Source: Oscillospiraceae bacterium
Lineage (GTDB): Bacteria; Bacillota; Clostridia; Oscillospirales; Ruminococcaceae
Direction: 5' to 3'
DNA: 64,000 nucleotides
NCBI GenBank assembly: GCA_017466865.1
Contig: JAFTTI010000008.1
Location: 1 to 64,000 of the forward strand
The position numbers and the translations under genes are program-made. The first letter of the stretch is position 1. Each line of letters opens with the position of its first letter. The notes beneath the pieces are model-generated. The model had not been told where the DNA came from. It searched no databases and saw only the letters and a program-made list of their open reading frames with translations. Shown piece by piece: positions 26,903 through 35,404 of the stretch.

Positions 26903-28774
26903 ATGGCTAATAATGAAACAAACAACTCAAAAAGACATGTTAAATTGTCTGAACTTAATCTTCCTAAAGATTTAAAAAAACTCTCCGTTTTTCAATGTAA
27001 CGAACTTTGTAGAGAAATCAGAAGACTTCTTATAAAGAATGTTTCAAAAAACGGAGGGCATCTTTCATCAAACCTTGGAACTGTCGAGCTTTCACTTGCA
27101 ATTCACAGGGTTTTTGAATCTCCTAAAGATAAGATTATATGGGATGTAGGGCATCAGAGTTATACCCATAAGATTCTTACTGGAAGACTTAATAAATTTT
27201 CAACACTCAGAAAAGAAAACGGAATATCAGGTTTTCCTAAACCTTCTGAGTCGGTTCACGACGGCTTTATAAGCGGTCATAGCAGTAATTCTATTTCTGC
27301 TGCTTGTGGAATAGCAAGAGGAATGAAGCTCAAAGGAGATAATCACCATACAGTTGTTATTATAGGTGATGGCGCTTTCACAGGCGGTCTTGCTTATGAA
27401 GGTCTTAATAACGCAGGAAAAAGTAACGATAATATTATAGTCATACTCAATCATAATGATATGTCTATATCGAAAAATGTCGGTGCTTTGGCCAAATATC
27501 TCTCAACTATCCGTTCAAAGCCTGAATATCTTGATACTAAAAAAGCAGTAGGAAGAATTCTTGATATTGTTCCCGCTGTCGGAGAACCTATCAAAAAGGC
27601 GATTGTAACATCGAAAACAGCACTTAAAGGTGCGCTTTATCATAGCACAATGTTTGAAGATTTCGGGTTTATATATTTAGGGCCTGTTGACGGACATAAT
27701 ATTGAAGAAACACAGCGTATACTCGAAAGAGCAAAATCTTTCAATCAGCCTGTGCTTGTTCATGTGAATACTGTCAAGGGAAAGGGATATTCTCCTGCTG
27801 AAAAGAATCCGGGGGCTTTCCATGGGGTATCAAGTTTTGAACTTTCGGTAAATAACCCAGAGGTTATTTCTGATGACAGTTTTTCTGCAGTTTTCGGAAA
27901 GCACCTTTTAAAACTCGCTGAAAACGATAATAAAATCTGTGCATTGACTGCAGCTATGAAATACGGAACAGGGCTTCAGTATTTTGCCAAGAGATTTCCT
28001 GAAAGATTTTTTGATGTCGGCATTGCTGAACAACATGCTGTAACATTTTCTGCAGGTCTTGCATCGGAGGGAATGTTACCTGTTTTTGCGGTTTATTCAA
28101 GTTTTCTTCAGAGGGCATATGATCAGATTCTTCACGATAACTCAATAGATTCAAAACATATCGTTATTGGCGTTGACAGAGCAGGATTTGTCGGCGAAGA
28201 TGGTGAAACCCATCAGGGACTTTTTGATGTTTCATTTTTAACAACAATCCCTAATGTTACAATATTTTCGCCTTCTTGTTATGAAGAACTTTCATCTTGC
28301 CTCGTTAAAGCACTTTACGATACAGACGGCATCGCTGTTGTAAGATACCCGAGAGGTAATGATAAGTCTGAATTTGATAAGTCAACTGTAAATTCAGATT
28401 ATTGTTATACAGGGAAAGCCAATTCTACACTTGTTATAACATATGGTAGAATATATGATAATGCTGTAAAGGCAGTTTCCTGTACAGGTAAATGTGATAT
28501 TTTGAAACTCACAAAAATCTTTCCCGTATCAGATGAAGTTGTAAAAATTTCAGAAAATTATGAAAATGTCATTTTCTTTGAAGAAGGCATAAAAAATGGC
28601 GGAATTTCAGAGCATTTCGTTTCTTTGATGTGTAATTTCCAAGGAAATTATAAGATAGTTGCGGTTGAAGGATTTGTAAAACAGGCATCTGTAAATCGTC
28701 AGCTTGAACTTTTCGGTCTTAGTGAAGAAAAAATGATTGAAACTATAAACGGAGTTGTCAATGGAGAGACTTGA
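26903..28774 (+). CDS. dxs: 1-deoxy-D-xylulose-5-phosphate synthase
   Basis: The 623-residue thiamine-diphosphate enzyme makes DXP from pyruvate and glyceraldehyde-3-phosphate, the first step of the MEP pathway. It carries SLGTVELSLAIHRVF-like N-terminal sequence, the TPP-binding GDGAFTGGLAYEGLNNAG...NDMSIS motif near residue 150, the Glu in GIAEQHAVTFSAGLA near 375, and DRAGFVGEDGETHQG. It is coupled to tlyA by a 14-nt overlap. Confidence 0.96.
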   Translation: MANNETNNSKRHVKLSELNLPKDLKKLSVFQCNELCREIRRLLIKNVSKNGGHLSSNLGTVELSLAIHRVFESPKDKIIWDVGHQSYTHKILTGRLNKFSTLRKENGISGFPKPSESVHDGFISGHSSNSISAACGIARGMKLKGDNHHTVVIIGDGAFTGGLAYEGLNNAGKSNDNIIVILNHNDMSISKNVGALAKYLSTIRSKPEYLDTKKAVGRILDIVPAVGEPIKKAIVTSKTALKGALYHSTMFEDFGFIYLGPVDGHNIEETQRILERAKSFNQPVLVHVNTVKGKGYSPAEKNPGAFHGVSSFELSVNNPEVISDDSFSAVFGKHLLKLAENDNKICALTAAMKYGTGLQYFAKRFPERFFDVGIAEQHAVTFSAGLASEGMLPVFAVYSSFLQRAYDQILHDNSIDSKHIVIGVDRAGFVGEDGETHQGLFDVSFLTTIPNVTIFSPSCYEELSSCLVKALYDTDGIAVVRYPRGNDKSEFDKSTVNSDYCYTGKANSTLVITYGRIYDNAVKAVSCTGKCDILKLTKIFPVSDEVVKISENYENVIFFEEGIKNGGISEHFVSLMCNFQGNYKIVAVEGFVKQASVNRQLELFGLSEEKMIETINGVVNGET

Positions 28775-29555
28775 TATTGTCCTTTTTGAAAAAGGTTTAT
28801 CTAAAAGTAGGTCGAATTCAAAAGACCTTATAAAAAACGGACTTGTTTCTGTCAATGGAAAAGTCTGTCAGAAACCATCTTTTTTTGTTTCAGATGAAGA
28901 TGATATAAAAGTTTCGGAATCAGCAAACCTTTTCGTAAGTAGAGGGGGACTTAAACTCAGTAAAGCTATTAATGAATTTTCGGTAAATCTCGAAGGTGCT
29001 GTATGTCTTGATATTGGTGCCTCTACAGGTGGTTTTACCGATTGTATGCTTAAAAATGGTGCCAAAAAGGTATACGCTGTCGATGTAGGAGAAGGTCAGC
29101 TGGAGATTTCACTTTGTAACGATGAAAGAGTCGTGAATCTTGAAAAAACCAATATCAAGGATATTCCTTACGGATATTTCGCTGATGACATCGAATTTAT
29201 ATCAATAGATGTTTCTTTCATATCTTTAAAACAAGTTCTTCCTAAAGCATCTGAATTTCTTTCGGATGACGGAGAGGTAGTTGCACTTATAAAACCTCAA
29301 TTTGAAGCAGGAAAGAAAAATCTTAATAAAAACGGCGTTGTTAAGGATATTAAAGTACATAAAACAGTTTTAAATGATATTATTTCGTTTTCTGAAAATT
29401 ATTTTTCGGTGTGCGGACTTACATTTTCTCCAATAGCAAGGAAAGACGGTAATATTGAATATCTTATTCATCTCAAAAAAGGCGGAAATTCTACATCAGA
29501 AGATGTTTCAGGAATAGTTGACAAAGCATTTAAGGAAGTTATTTTCGATAAATAG
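28761..29555 (+). CDS. tlyA: TlyA family rRNA methyltransferase/haemolysin-like protein
   Basis: The 264-residue protein has an N-terminal S4 RNA-binding domain (RLDIVLFEKGLSKSRSNSKDLI) and an FtsJ-like methyltransferase domain with VCLDIGASTGGFTDCML near residue 77 and the KPQFEAGK segment. In mycobacteria TlyA 2'-O-methylates rRNA; the Firmicutes homologue YqxC is less studied. ATG 28761 is preferred (GGAG 6 nt upstream) to the in-frame TTG at 28755. It is part of the dxs-tlyA-nadK-argR-recN series. Confidence 0.93.
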   Translation: MERLDIVLFEKGLSKSRSNSKDLIKNGLVSVNGKVCQKPSFFVSDEDDIKVSESANLFVSRGGLKLSKAINEFSVNLEGAVCLDIGASTGGFTDCMLKNGAKKVYAVDVGEGQLEISLCNDERVVNLEKTNIKDIPYGYFADDIEFISIDVSFISLKQVLPKASEFLSDDGEVVALIKPQFEAGKKNLNKNGVVKDIKVHKTVLNDIISFSENYFSVCGLTFSPIARKDGNIEYLIHLKKGGNSTSEDVSGIVDKAFKEVIFDK

Positions 29556-29566
29556 GGAGTGATACA

Positions 29567-30424
29567 ATGAAAGTTTTTATATATCCTAATTTTGACAAGA
29601 AAAACGCACTTTCTTGCGCTATGTCTGTATGCGATATTCTTTCGGATGCAGGAGTTGAACTTTTCGCCGATGAAAAGTACATAGATGAATTTTCATCAAA
29701 AAGTGTTTCACTTTCAAAACTTTCTGATGTTATTTCAGAATGTGATATGGTTATAGCAATAGGCGGAGATGGAACTATAATCAAAGCAGTAGCTGCTGTA
29801 TCTCCTTATAATAAAGCGGTTCTTGGTATAAATAGCGGAAGACTCGGTTTTCTAGCTGCTATTGAACATTCTCAATTTGATCTTTTAAAGAATGTTATCG
29901 ATGGAAATTATTTTATTGAAGAACATACAATGATGAAAATAAAGCATAAATCAGATGAAACAGTAAATGAATATACTGCTGTAAATGATGTTGTTATTTT
30001 CAGAAAAGACACAAAACTCGGAGATTTTTCACTTTATATCAATGACAGACTTATAAACGAAATAAGAGCAGACGGAATTATTTTTTCAACACCTACAGGT
30101 TCAACAGCACACGCACTTTCAGCAGGTGGTGCAATAATCGAACCTGATACAGATTGTATTGAGTTTGTTCCTATCTGTTCGCATTCTCTTTTTGCAAGAC
30201 CTATTATTTTTTCTGCATCAAACGATATTTCAGTTTTTCATTCTTCTAAGTCAGAAGATGTATATTTTACTGTTGATGGTGGAAAGAATGTTCAGTTTTT
30301 GAAAACAGATGAACTTATCATATCAAAATCAGATATTAAGATGAAATTAGTTCAGATTGAGGGGAACTGTTTCTTTAATACAGTTAATAAAAAACTGATG
30401 CAGTCTATTAAGGGGGAAAGTTAA
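29567..30424 (+). CDS. nadK: NAD kinase
   Basis: The 285-residue enzyme phosphorylates NAD to NADP. Motifs are IAIGGDGTIIKAV (GGDG) near residue 67, GINSGRLGFLA near 91, NDVVIFR, and TPTGSTAHALSAGGAIIEPD near 175. Its stop codon is followed at once by the argR ATG, with the argR ribosome site (AAGGGGGAAAG) inside the end of this gene. Confidence 0.96.
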   Translation: MKVFIYPNFDKKNALSCAMSVCDILSDAGVELFADEKYIDEFSSKSVSLSKLSDVISECDMVIAIGGDGTIIKAVAAVSPYNKAVLGINSGRLGFLAAIEHSQFDLLKNVIDGNYFIEEHTMMKIKHKSDETVNEYTAVNDVVIFRKDTKLGDFSLYINDRLINEIRADGIIFSTPTGSTAHALSAGGAIIEPDTDCIEFVPICSHSLFARPIIFSASNDISVFHSSKSEDVYFTVDGGKNVQFLKTDELIISKSDIKMKLVQIEGNCFFNTVNKKLMQSIKGES

Positions 30425-30874
30425 ATGAAAAAGGCCAGAATGGCTAAAATACTTGAACTTATTGAAAAATTCGATATAGATACCCAGGAAGAAATGCAGC
30501 AGCGACTCAGTGATTGCGGATTTGAAGTTACTCAAGCAACAGTTTCGCGTGATATCAAAGAACTCAAACTCACAAAAGTGATTTCTGAAAGCGGAAAACA
30601 TAAATATATTTCTTCTTTCGGCGGAGACAAGGATAAACAAGACAGGCTTGATGCAATATTCAAATCATCAATTATAAGCGCGGATTATGCTTTGAATACA
30701 GTAGTCATAAAGTGCGGAAGTGGTATGGCACAGGCTGCTTGTGCGGCTTTCGATGCTATGAATTTTGATGATGTTTTAGGAACAATAGCAGGGGACGATA
30801 CAATTTTTGTTCTTATGAGAACAGAAAATTCTGCCTCAAAACTTACTAAAAATCTTATAAAACTTGGAAACTGA
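30425..30874 (+). CDS. argR: Arginine repressor ArgR
   Basis: The 149-residue protein has an N-terminal winged helix with the family recognition segment VTQATVSRDIKELKL (about 37-51) and a C-terminal oligomerisation/arginine-binding domain with CGSGMAQAACAAFD and GTIAGDDTIFVLMR. It controls arginine metabolism. Location before recN matches Bacillus ahrC/argR. Confidence 0.95.
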   Translation: MKKARMAKILELIEKFDIDTQEEMQQRLSDCGFEVTQATVSRDIKELKLTKVISESGKHKYISSFGGDKDKQDRLDAIFKSSIISADYALNTVVIKCGSGMAQAACAAFDAMNFDDVLGTIAGDDTIFVLMRTENSASKLTKNLIKLGN

Positions 30875-30905
30875 TTGTATTTTGTATGAAAGAAGGTGAG
30901 AATAG

Positions 30906-32567
30906 ATGCTCAAAGAACTTTATATCGAAAATCTTGCGGTTATCGAAAAGGCTAATATTTCTTTTGATGATAAACTCAATGTCTTTACAGGTGAAACAGG
31001 TGCGGGTAAATCTATTCTCATTAACGGAATAAATGCTGTTTTAGGCCAGAGAACGACAAAGGATATTGTTCGTTCAGGAACGGATAAAGCCTTTGTTTCT
31101 GCTATGTTTACCGATATTTCTGATGAGGTCGCGAGTAAACTTTCAGAACTTGGTTTTTCTGCTGATGACAAAACGGTTATTCTTTCAAGAGAAATTTCGT
31201 CAGATGGTGGAAGCGTTGCAAGAATAAACTCAAGACCATCAACTGTTTCAGCACTTCACGATATAGGAAATCTTCTTATAAATATTCATGGTCAGCACGA
31301 TAATCAGATTCTTCTTTCACCAGAAAGACATATTGATATAATCGATAGTTTCGGAGAACTTGAATCTCAGATTGAGGATTACAGAGCGTCATTCAGGAAC
31401 TTGCAGGATATTTCAAGAAAAATAAAGGAAATAAATCTTTCTCTTGATGAAAAGAATAAAAGAATAGCATATCTTTCTGATATCGTTGATGAAATAGGTG
31501 ATCTGGAACTTAAAGAAGGCGAAGATGTAGCTATTGAAGAAGAATTTAAACTTGCAAGTAATAGCGAAATGATATCCAAATCTGTTTCACTTTCATGTAG
31601 CGCATTAACAGGGGATGATAGTTCTTCTGTATCTGATGTTCTCTATGATGTTATAGACAGATTATCTCAGTTTTCTGATATTTCCGAAGAAATATCATCA
31701 CTTTGCGAAAGACTCGAATCTGCAAAAATAGAAATAGATGATATTTCTTCAGAGCTTTCATCTTTTGGCGATAAAATAGATGTCAATCCAGAAAGACTTC
31801 AGTATCTTTCAAACCGTCGTGATGAAATCATAAAAATAACAAGAAAATACGGCGAATTACCAGATGTTATAAAGCTTTATAATTCTGCTGCAGAAGAACT
31901 TGTTATGCTTTCGGATTCTGATGAACAGACATCTGCTTTAAACGAAGAAAAGCAAAGACTTCTTTCAGAAGTGACAGAAAAGGCCAAGGCACTTTCAAAA
32001 AGCAGAGAAGAAGCTGCCAAACGCTTTATTATAGATGTTTCTAAAGAACTTGAGTTCCTTAATATGCCGAATGTAACTCTTGATTTTACTCACGAAAAGG
32101 GCAAACTTACAATAAATGGAATGGATACTATGGAATTTCTCATTTCTGCAAACGCAGGTGAACCTCCTAAACCTATCGCAAAAATTGCATCAGGAGGGGA
32201 ACTTTCCCGTGTTATGCTAGCTTTGAAGAGTGTTATTGCAGAAAAAGATAACATTCCTACAATGATTTTTGATGAAATTGATACAGGTGTAAGTGGAAGA
32301 GCTGCACAGAAGATAGGCATCAAATTATCAGAAATAGGGAAAATCCGTCAGGTTCTTTGTGTAACTCATTTAGCACAGATTGCTGTTATGGCAGATAATC
32401 ATCTTCTTATCGAAAAAAATACAGTTGATGACAGAACAGTAACATCAGTAAAACAACTTGATTTTGAAGGAAGAAAATACGAAATCGCAAGAATTATGGG
32501 CGGAGATAATATTACCGACCTTATGCTTGAGAACGCATCAGAACTTCTTAAATCAAAAAATTCTTGA
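30906..32567 (+). CDS. recN: DNA repair ATPase RecN
   Basis: The 553-residue SMC-like protein has an N-terminal LKELYIENLAVIE strand and Walker A (FTGETGAGKSIL) near residue 30. Two long coiled-coil segments run from about 150 to 350. The C-terminal ABC signature ASGGELSRVMLALK (about 424) is followed by Walker B MIFDEIDTGVSGRAA. It acts in double-strand break repair. Its stop codon lies inside the -35 element of the T-box operon promoter. Confidence 0.96.
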   Translation: MLKELYIENLAVIEKANISFDDKLNVFTGETGAGKSILINGINAVLGQRTTKDIVRSGTDKAFVSAMFTDISDEVASKLSELGFSADDKTVILSREISSDGGSVARINSRPSTVSALHDIGNLLINIHGQHDNQILLSPERHIDIIDSFGELESQIEDYRASFRNLQDISRKIKEINLSLDEKNKRIAYLSDIVDEIGDLELKEGEDVAIEEEFKLASNSEMISKSVSLSCSALTGDDSSSVSDVLYDVIDRLSQFSDISEEISSLCERLESAKIEIDDISSELSSFGDKIDVNPERLQYLSNRRDEIIKITRKYGELPDVIKLYNSAAEELVMLSDSDEQTSALNEEKQRLLSEVTEKAKALSKSREEAAKRFIIDVSKELEFLNMPNVTLDFTHEKGKLTINGMDTMEFLISANAGEPPKPIAKIASGGELSRVMLALKSVIAEKDNIPTMIFDEIDTGVSGRAAQKIGIKLSEIGKIRQVLCVTHLAQIAVMADNHLLIEKNTVDDRTVTSVKQLDFEGRKYEIARIMGGDNITDLMLENASELLKSKNS

Positions 32568-32592
32568 CATTCTTTTTTTACTGTGTTATCAT
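32564..32592 (+). promoter_or_regulatory. Promoter of the tyrosine T-box operon
   Basis: TTGACA at 32564-32569 overlaps the recN stop codon (TGA 32565-32567). After a 17-nt spacer comes TATCAT at 32587-32592. The predicted RNA start is near 32599, just before the T-box leader. Confidence 0.8.
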
Positions 32593-32599
32593 ATATTCA

Positions 32600-32840
32600 T
32601 ATTTTAAAGGCAATGAAGGGAAGAAGTAACTTTATCTTTTAGTTTCAAGAGAGTTTTCGGTTGGTGTGAGAAAACAACTGAAATAAGGCGAATACATCCC
32701 AGAGCCGATTTCCTGAAAGTTTCAGTAGGGAAATACGATTTGCGCCCGTTACAGCGTTATGAGGTCGGCTTTTGCCGATAAACTGAGGTGGTACCACGAT
32801 TACATTCGTCCTCTGACTTTTGTCAGAGGATTTTTATTTT
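32600..32840 (+). promoter_or_regulatory. Tyrosine T-box leader with terminator/antiterminator
   Basis: The leader has the ordered T-box elements: a Stem I region with AGAGAG (near 32670) and GGTGTGAGA, a specifier loop GAATACA with the Tyr codon TAC at 32693-32695, the T-box sequence GAGGTGGTACCACG at 32785-32798, and a terminator of 9 bp (TCCTCTGAC with complement, 32809-32830) with a T-run. Uncharged tRNA-Tyr should stabilise the antiterminator and allow readthrough. The first gene behind it is a methyltransferase and the second is tyrS, which agrees with the Tyr specifier. Confidence 0.92.
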
Positions 32841-32858
32841 TAAGGGGGAGTAACGATA

Positions 32859-33644
32859 ATGAATAACAATAAAATCGACAACGGTAAGGGTTTTGATTGG
32901 GGAAAAACATCATCTGATTATGCTAAATACCGTGATATTTACCCCGAAGAATTCTATCAGAAGATTCTTTCGCTGGGAATATGTAAAGATGGTCAGAATG
33001 TTCTTGATATCGGAACAGGAACAGGAGTAATTCCACGCAACATGTATCGTTTTGGTGCTAAATTCACAGGAACAGATATTGCTGAAAATCAGATTGAACA
33101 AGCGAAAATTCTTGCAAAAAATTCTGATATGGATATTGATTTTTTATGCTGTCCGACAGAAAAACTTGATTTTCCAGATGAAAGTTTTGATGTTATAACA
33201 GCTTGTCAGTGCTTCTTTTATTTTGACCATAATATAACCGCTCCAAAGCTTTATAAAATGCTTAAAAAAGGCGGAAAAGTAGCACTTCTTTATATGGCAT
33301 GGCTTCCTTTTGAGGATGAAATTGCAGGAATGAGCGAAAATCTCGTTTTAAAATATAATCCCGATTGGACAGGCTGTAAAGAAACAAGGCACAACATTTT
33401 TGTTCCCGATGTTTATGATAAGTATTTTAAACGCATTCATAACGAGATTTTTGATGTTAAAGTTCCGTTTACCTGTGAAACTTGGAACGGCAGAATAAAA
33501 GCCTGCCGAGGTATAGGAGCATCTCTTTCAGAAGATAAAGTGGCTGAATTTGAAAAAGAACATAAAGAAATGTTATCAAAAATTGCACCCGAAGAGTTTG
33601 ATATACTTCATTATTGTGCAATTTCTGTAATAGAAAAAATATAA
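32859..33644 (+). CDS. Class I SAM-dependent methyltransferase of unknown substrate
   Basis: The 261-residue protein has a Rossmann methyltransferase core: VLDIGTGTGVIPRNM (motif I) near residue 48, TGTDIAENQIEQA near 70, then SFDVITACQCFFYFD near 109 and LKKGGKVALLYMAW. It most resembles the ubiquinone/menaquinone-type small-molecule methyltransferase superfamily, but nothing identifies the substrate. It lies between a tyrosine T-box and tyrS (22 nt before tyrS), so its expression should rise when tRNA-Tyr is uncharged. GGGGGAG lies 8 nt before the ATG. Confidence 0.85.
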   Translation: MNNNKIDNGKGFDWGKTSSDYAKYRDIYPEEFYQKILSLGICKDGQNVLDIGTGTGVIPRNMYRFGAKFTGTDIAENQIEQAKILAKNSDMDIDFLCCPTEKLDFPDESFDVITACQCFFYFDHNITAPKLYKMLKKGGKVALLYMAWLPFEDEIAGMSENLVLKYNPDWTGCKETRHNIFVPDVYDKYFKRIHNEIFDVKVPFTCETWNGRIKACRGIGASLSEDKVAEFEKEHKEMLSKIAPEEFDILHYCAISVIEKI

Positions 33645-33666
33645 TTTATATAAAGGAGTAAAAAAT

Positions 33667-34866
33667 ATGACACTTTATGAAGAACTTATAAGAAGAGGCC
33701 TTATAGCCCAGGTTACTGACGAAAAAGAAATAAGCGAAATGATTAACAACGGAAAGGCAACATTCTACATAGGTTTCGACCCTACAGCAGACAGCCTTCA
33801 TGTTGGTCATTTTATGGCACTCTGCCTTATGAAACGTCTTCAGATGGCAGGAAATAAGCCTATCGTTCTCATCGGCGGCGGAACAGCGATGATCGGTGAT
33901 CCTTCAGGTAAAACTGATATGAGAAAAATGATGACAAAAGAAACAATCAATCATAATGTTGAGTGTTTCAAGAAGCAGATGAGCAGATTTATCGACTTTT
34001 CAGAAGATAAGGCAATCGTTGTTAATAACGGCGACTGGCTTTTAGACCTTAATTATGTTGATGTACTTCGCGAAGTAGGCGCTTGTTTCAGCGTAAATAA
34101 GATGCTTACATTTGAATGCTATAAACAGAGAATGGAAAGAGGACTTACTTTCCTCGAATTCAACTATATGATAATGCAGAGCTACGATTTCTATATGCTT
34201 TATCAGAAATATGGATGTAATATGCAGTTCGGTGGAGATGACCAGTGGGCAAATATGCTTGGTGGTACAGAACTCATCAGAAAGAAACTTGGAAAAGACG
34301 CTCACGCTATGACAATTACTCTTCTTCTCAATTCAGAAGGAAAGAAGATGGGTAAAACAGAAAACGGTGCTGTATGGCTCGATGCTAATAAGACAACACC
34401 TTACGATTTCTTCCAGTATTGGAGAAATGTTTCTGATGCCGATGTTATCAAGTGTCTCAAAATGCTTACTTTCGTTCCTGTTGAACAGATCGAAGAAATG
34501 GAAAAGACAATGGAAGGCGCTGAATTCAATAAAGCTAAGGAACTTCTCGCTTATGAACTCACCAAACTCGTTCATGGTGATGAAGAAGCAGACAAGGCTC
34601 GTGAGGCTGCAAAGGCTGTATTCGGTGGTGCAGGACATTCAGAAAATATGCCTACTGTTGAAATTACAGAAAATATGTCAGTAGCTGATCTTTTAGTAAC
34701 AGCAGGACTTGCTGCTTCAAAATCAGAAGCAAGAAGACTTATTCAGGGCGGAGGAGTTTCTGTTGATGACAGAAAAATTCAGGATTTCGCCGAAATTATC
34801 GAAGTTTCTGATTTTGTAATTCTTAAAAAAGGTAAAAAATCATTTACAAAGATAGTTAAGAAGTAA
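33667..34866 (+). CDS. tyrS: Tyrosyl-tRNA synthetase
   Basis: The 399-residue class I synthetase has the HIGH-type motif HVGH (in DSLHVGHFMALC, near residue 42) and the KMSKS-type motif GKKMGKTENG near residue 225. It ends in a C-terminal S4 RNA-binding domain (ASKSEARRLIQGGGVSVDD). The length and KMGKT variant suggest the TyrS/TyrZ-2 type rather than the KFGKT type. It is controlled by the tyrosine T-box upstream, through the methyltransferase gene. Confidence 0.96.
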   Translation: MTLYEELIRRGLIAQVTDEKEISEMINNGKATFYIGFDPTADSLHVGHFMALCLMKRLQMAGNKPIVLIGGGTAMIGDPSGKTDMRKMMTKETINHNVECFKKQMSRFIDFSEDKAIVVNNGDWLLDLNYVDVLREVGACFSVNKMLTFECYKQRMERGLTFLEFNYMIMQSYDFYMLYQKYGCNMQFGGDDQWANMLGGTELIRKKLGKDAHAMTITLLLNSEGKKMGKTENGAVWLDANKTTPYDFFQYWRNVSDADVIKCLKMLTFVPVEQIEEMEKTMEGAEFNKAKELLAYELTKLVHGDEEADKAREAAKAVFGGAGHSENMPTVEITENMSVADLLVTAGLAASKSEARRLIQGGGVSVDDRKIQDFAEIIEVSDFVILKKGKKSFTKIVKK

Positions 34867-34875
34867 ATAAAGAAA

Positions 34876-34909
34876 AATAACCTCTCGCTTTTACGGGAGG
34901 TTATTTTTT
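34876..34909. terminator. Bidirectional terminator between tyrS and convergent small gene
   Basis: A 12-bp stem (AATAACCTCTCG pairing with CGGGAGGTTATT, one G-U) ends in TTTTTT on the plus strand. The minus-strand gene's stop at 34891 lies within it. Confidence 0.85.
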
Positions 34910-35079
34910 CTTTTCATCATTAATTCTCTAATTTCTTCTGGGGTTCTTAATTGTTTGGCACGAGGCATAGAAAATTCTACTTCGGGTTCTTCAAAAGATT
35001 CTACGAGTGCGTCAACAAATCGTTCTGCGGTTTCTTTGTCTTTGATTGTAAAATCTGCAAATATGCTTGATGTTGCCAT
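34891..35079 (-). CDS. Small hypothetical protein
   Basis: The protein has 62 residues, starting at ATG 35079 with GGAGAC about 11 nt upstream. The first half (FADFTIKDKETAERFVDALVES) looks like a small alpha/beta or helical module. The second half carries RTPEEIRELMMKRK, a basic helix. I do not recognise a function. A resemblance to small antitoxin-like proteins is possible but no partner toxin gene is next to it. The adjacent minus-strand gene at 35159 is also small and separately started. Confidence 0.6.
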   Translation of the reverse strand: MATSSIFADFTIKDKETAERFVDALVESFEEPEVEFSMPRAKQLRTPEEIRELMMKRKNNLP

Positions 35080-35158
35080 ATTGTGTGTCTCCTTAATAAA
35101 AGTATAAAATAAAACAGACAAACTACGTTTTACAGAATGCCTGTTTTGTACTAATCAA

Positions 35159-35362
35159 TTACTGTTCACTCTCAGGGAGATGAAGCTGTTTAACGGGAAT
35201 TCTCTTCAAAGGAGAGTACATATATTTAGGGCAACTGAAATCAGCCTTTACCATGCCTCTTTTTTCACAAAGAACCATATTGCCGTCTTTGGCACGTGAA
35301 CCAAAATGACAATACTGACACTGAGGGGGAATATCGTTACCGAATAATTTTTTCTTAGCCAT
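35159..35362 (-). CDS. Small four-cysteine protein, unknown function
   Basis: The 67-residue basic protein begins MAKKKLFGNDIPP and contains CQYCHFGSR (CxxC), then LCEKRGMV and FSCPKY, enough cysteines for one zinc site. Comparable short proteins occur widely in Ruminococcaceae. ATG 35362 is chosen because AAAGGG lies 8 nt before it, rather than the in-frame ATG at 35371. It lies upstream of the small gene at 34891 and downstream of ylbJ, all on the minus strand. Confidence 0.7.
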   Translation of the reverse strand: MAKKKLFGNDIPPQCQYCHFGSRAKDGNMVLCEKRGMVKADFSCPKYMYSPLKRIPVKQLHLPESEQ

Positions 35363-35404
35363 AGCAAACACCCTTTCGTAAAATGTTTATCTATAAAAAT
35401 TATA

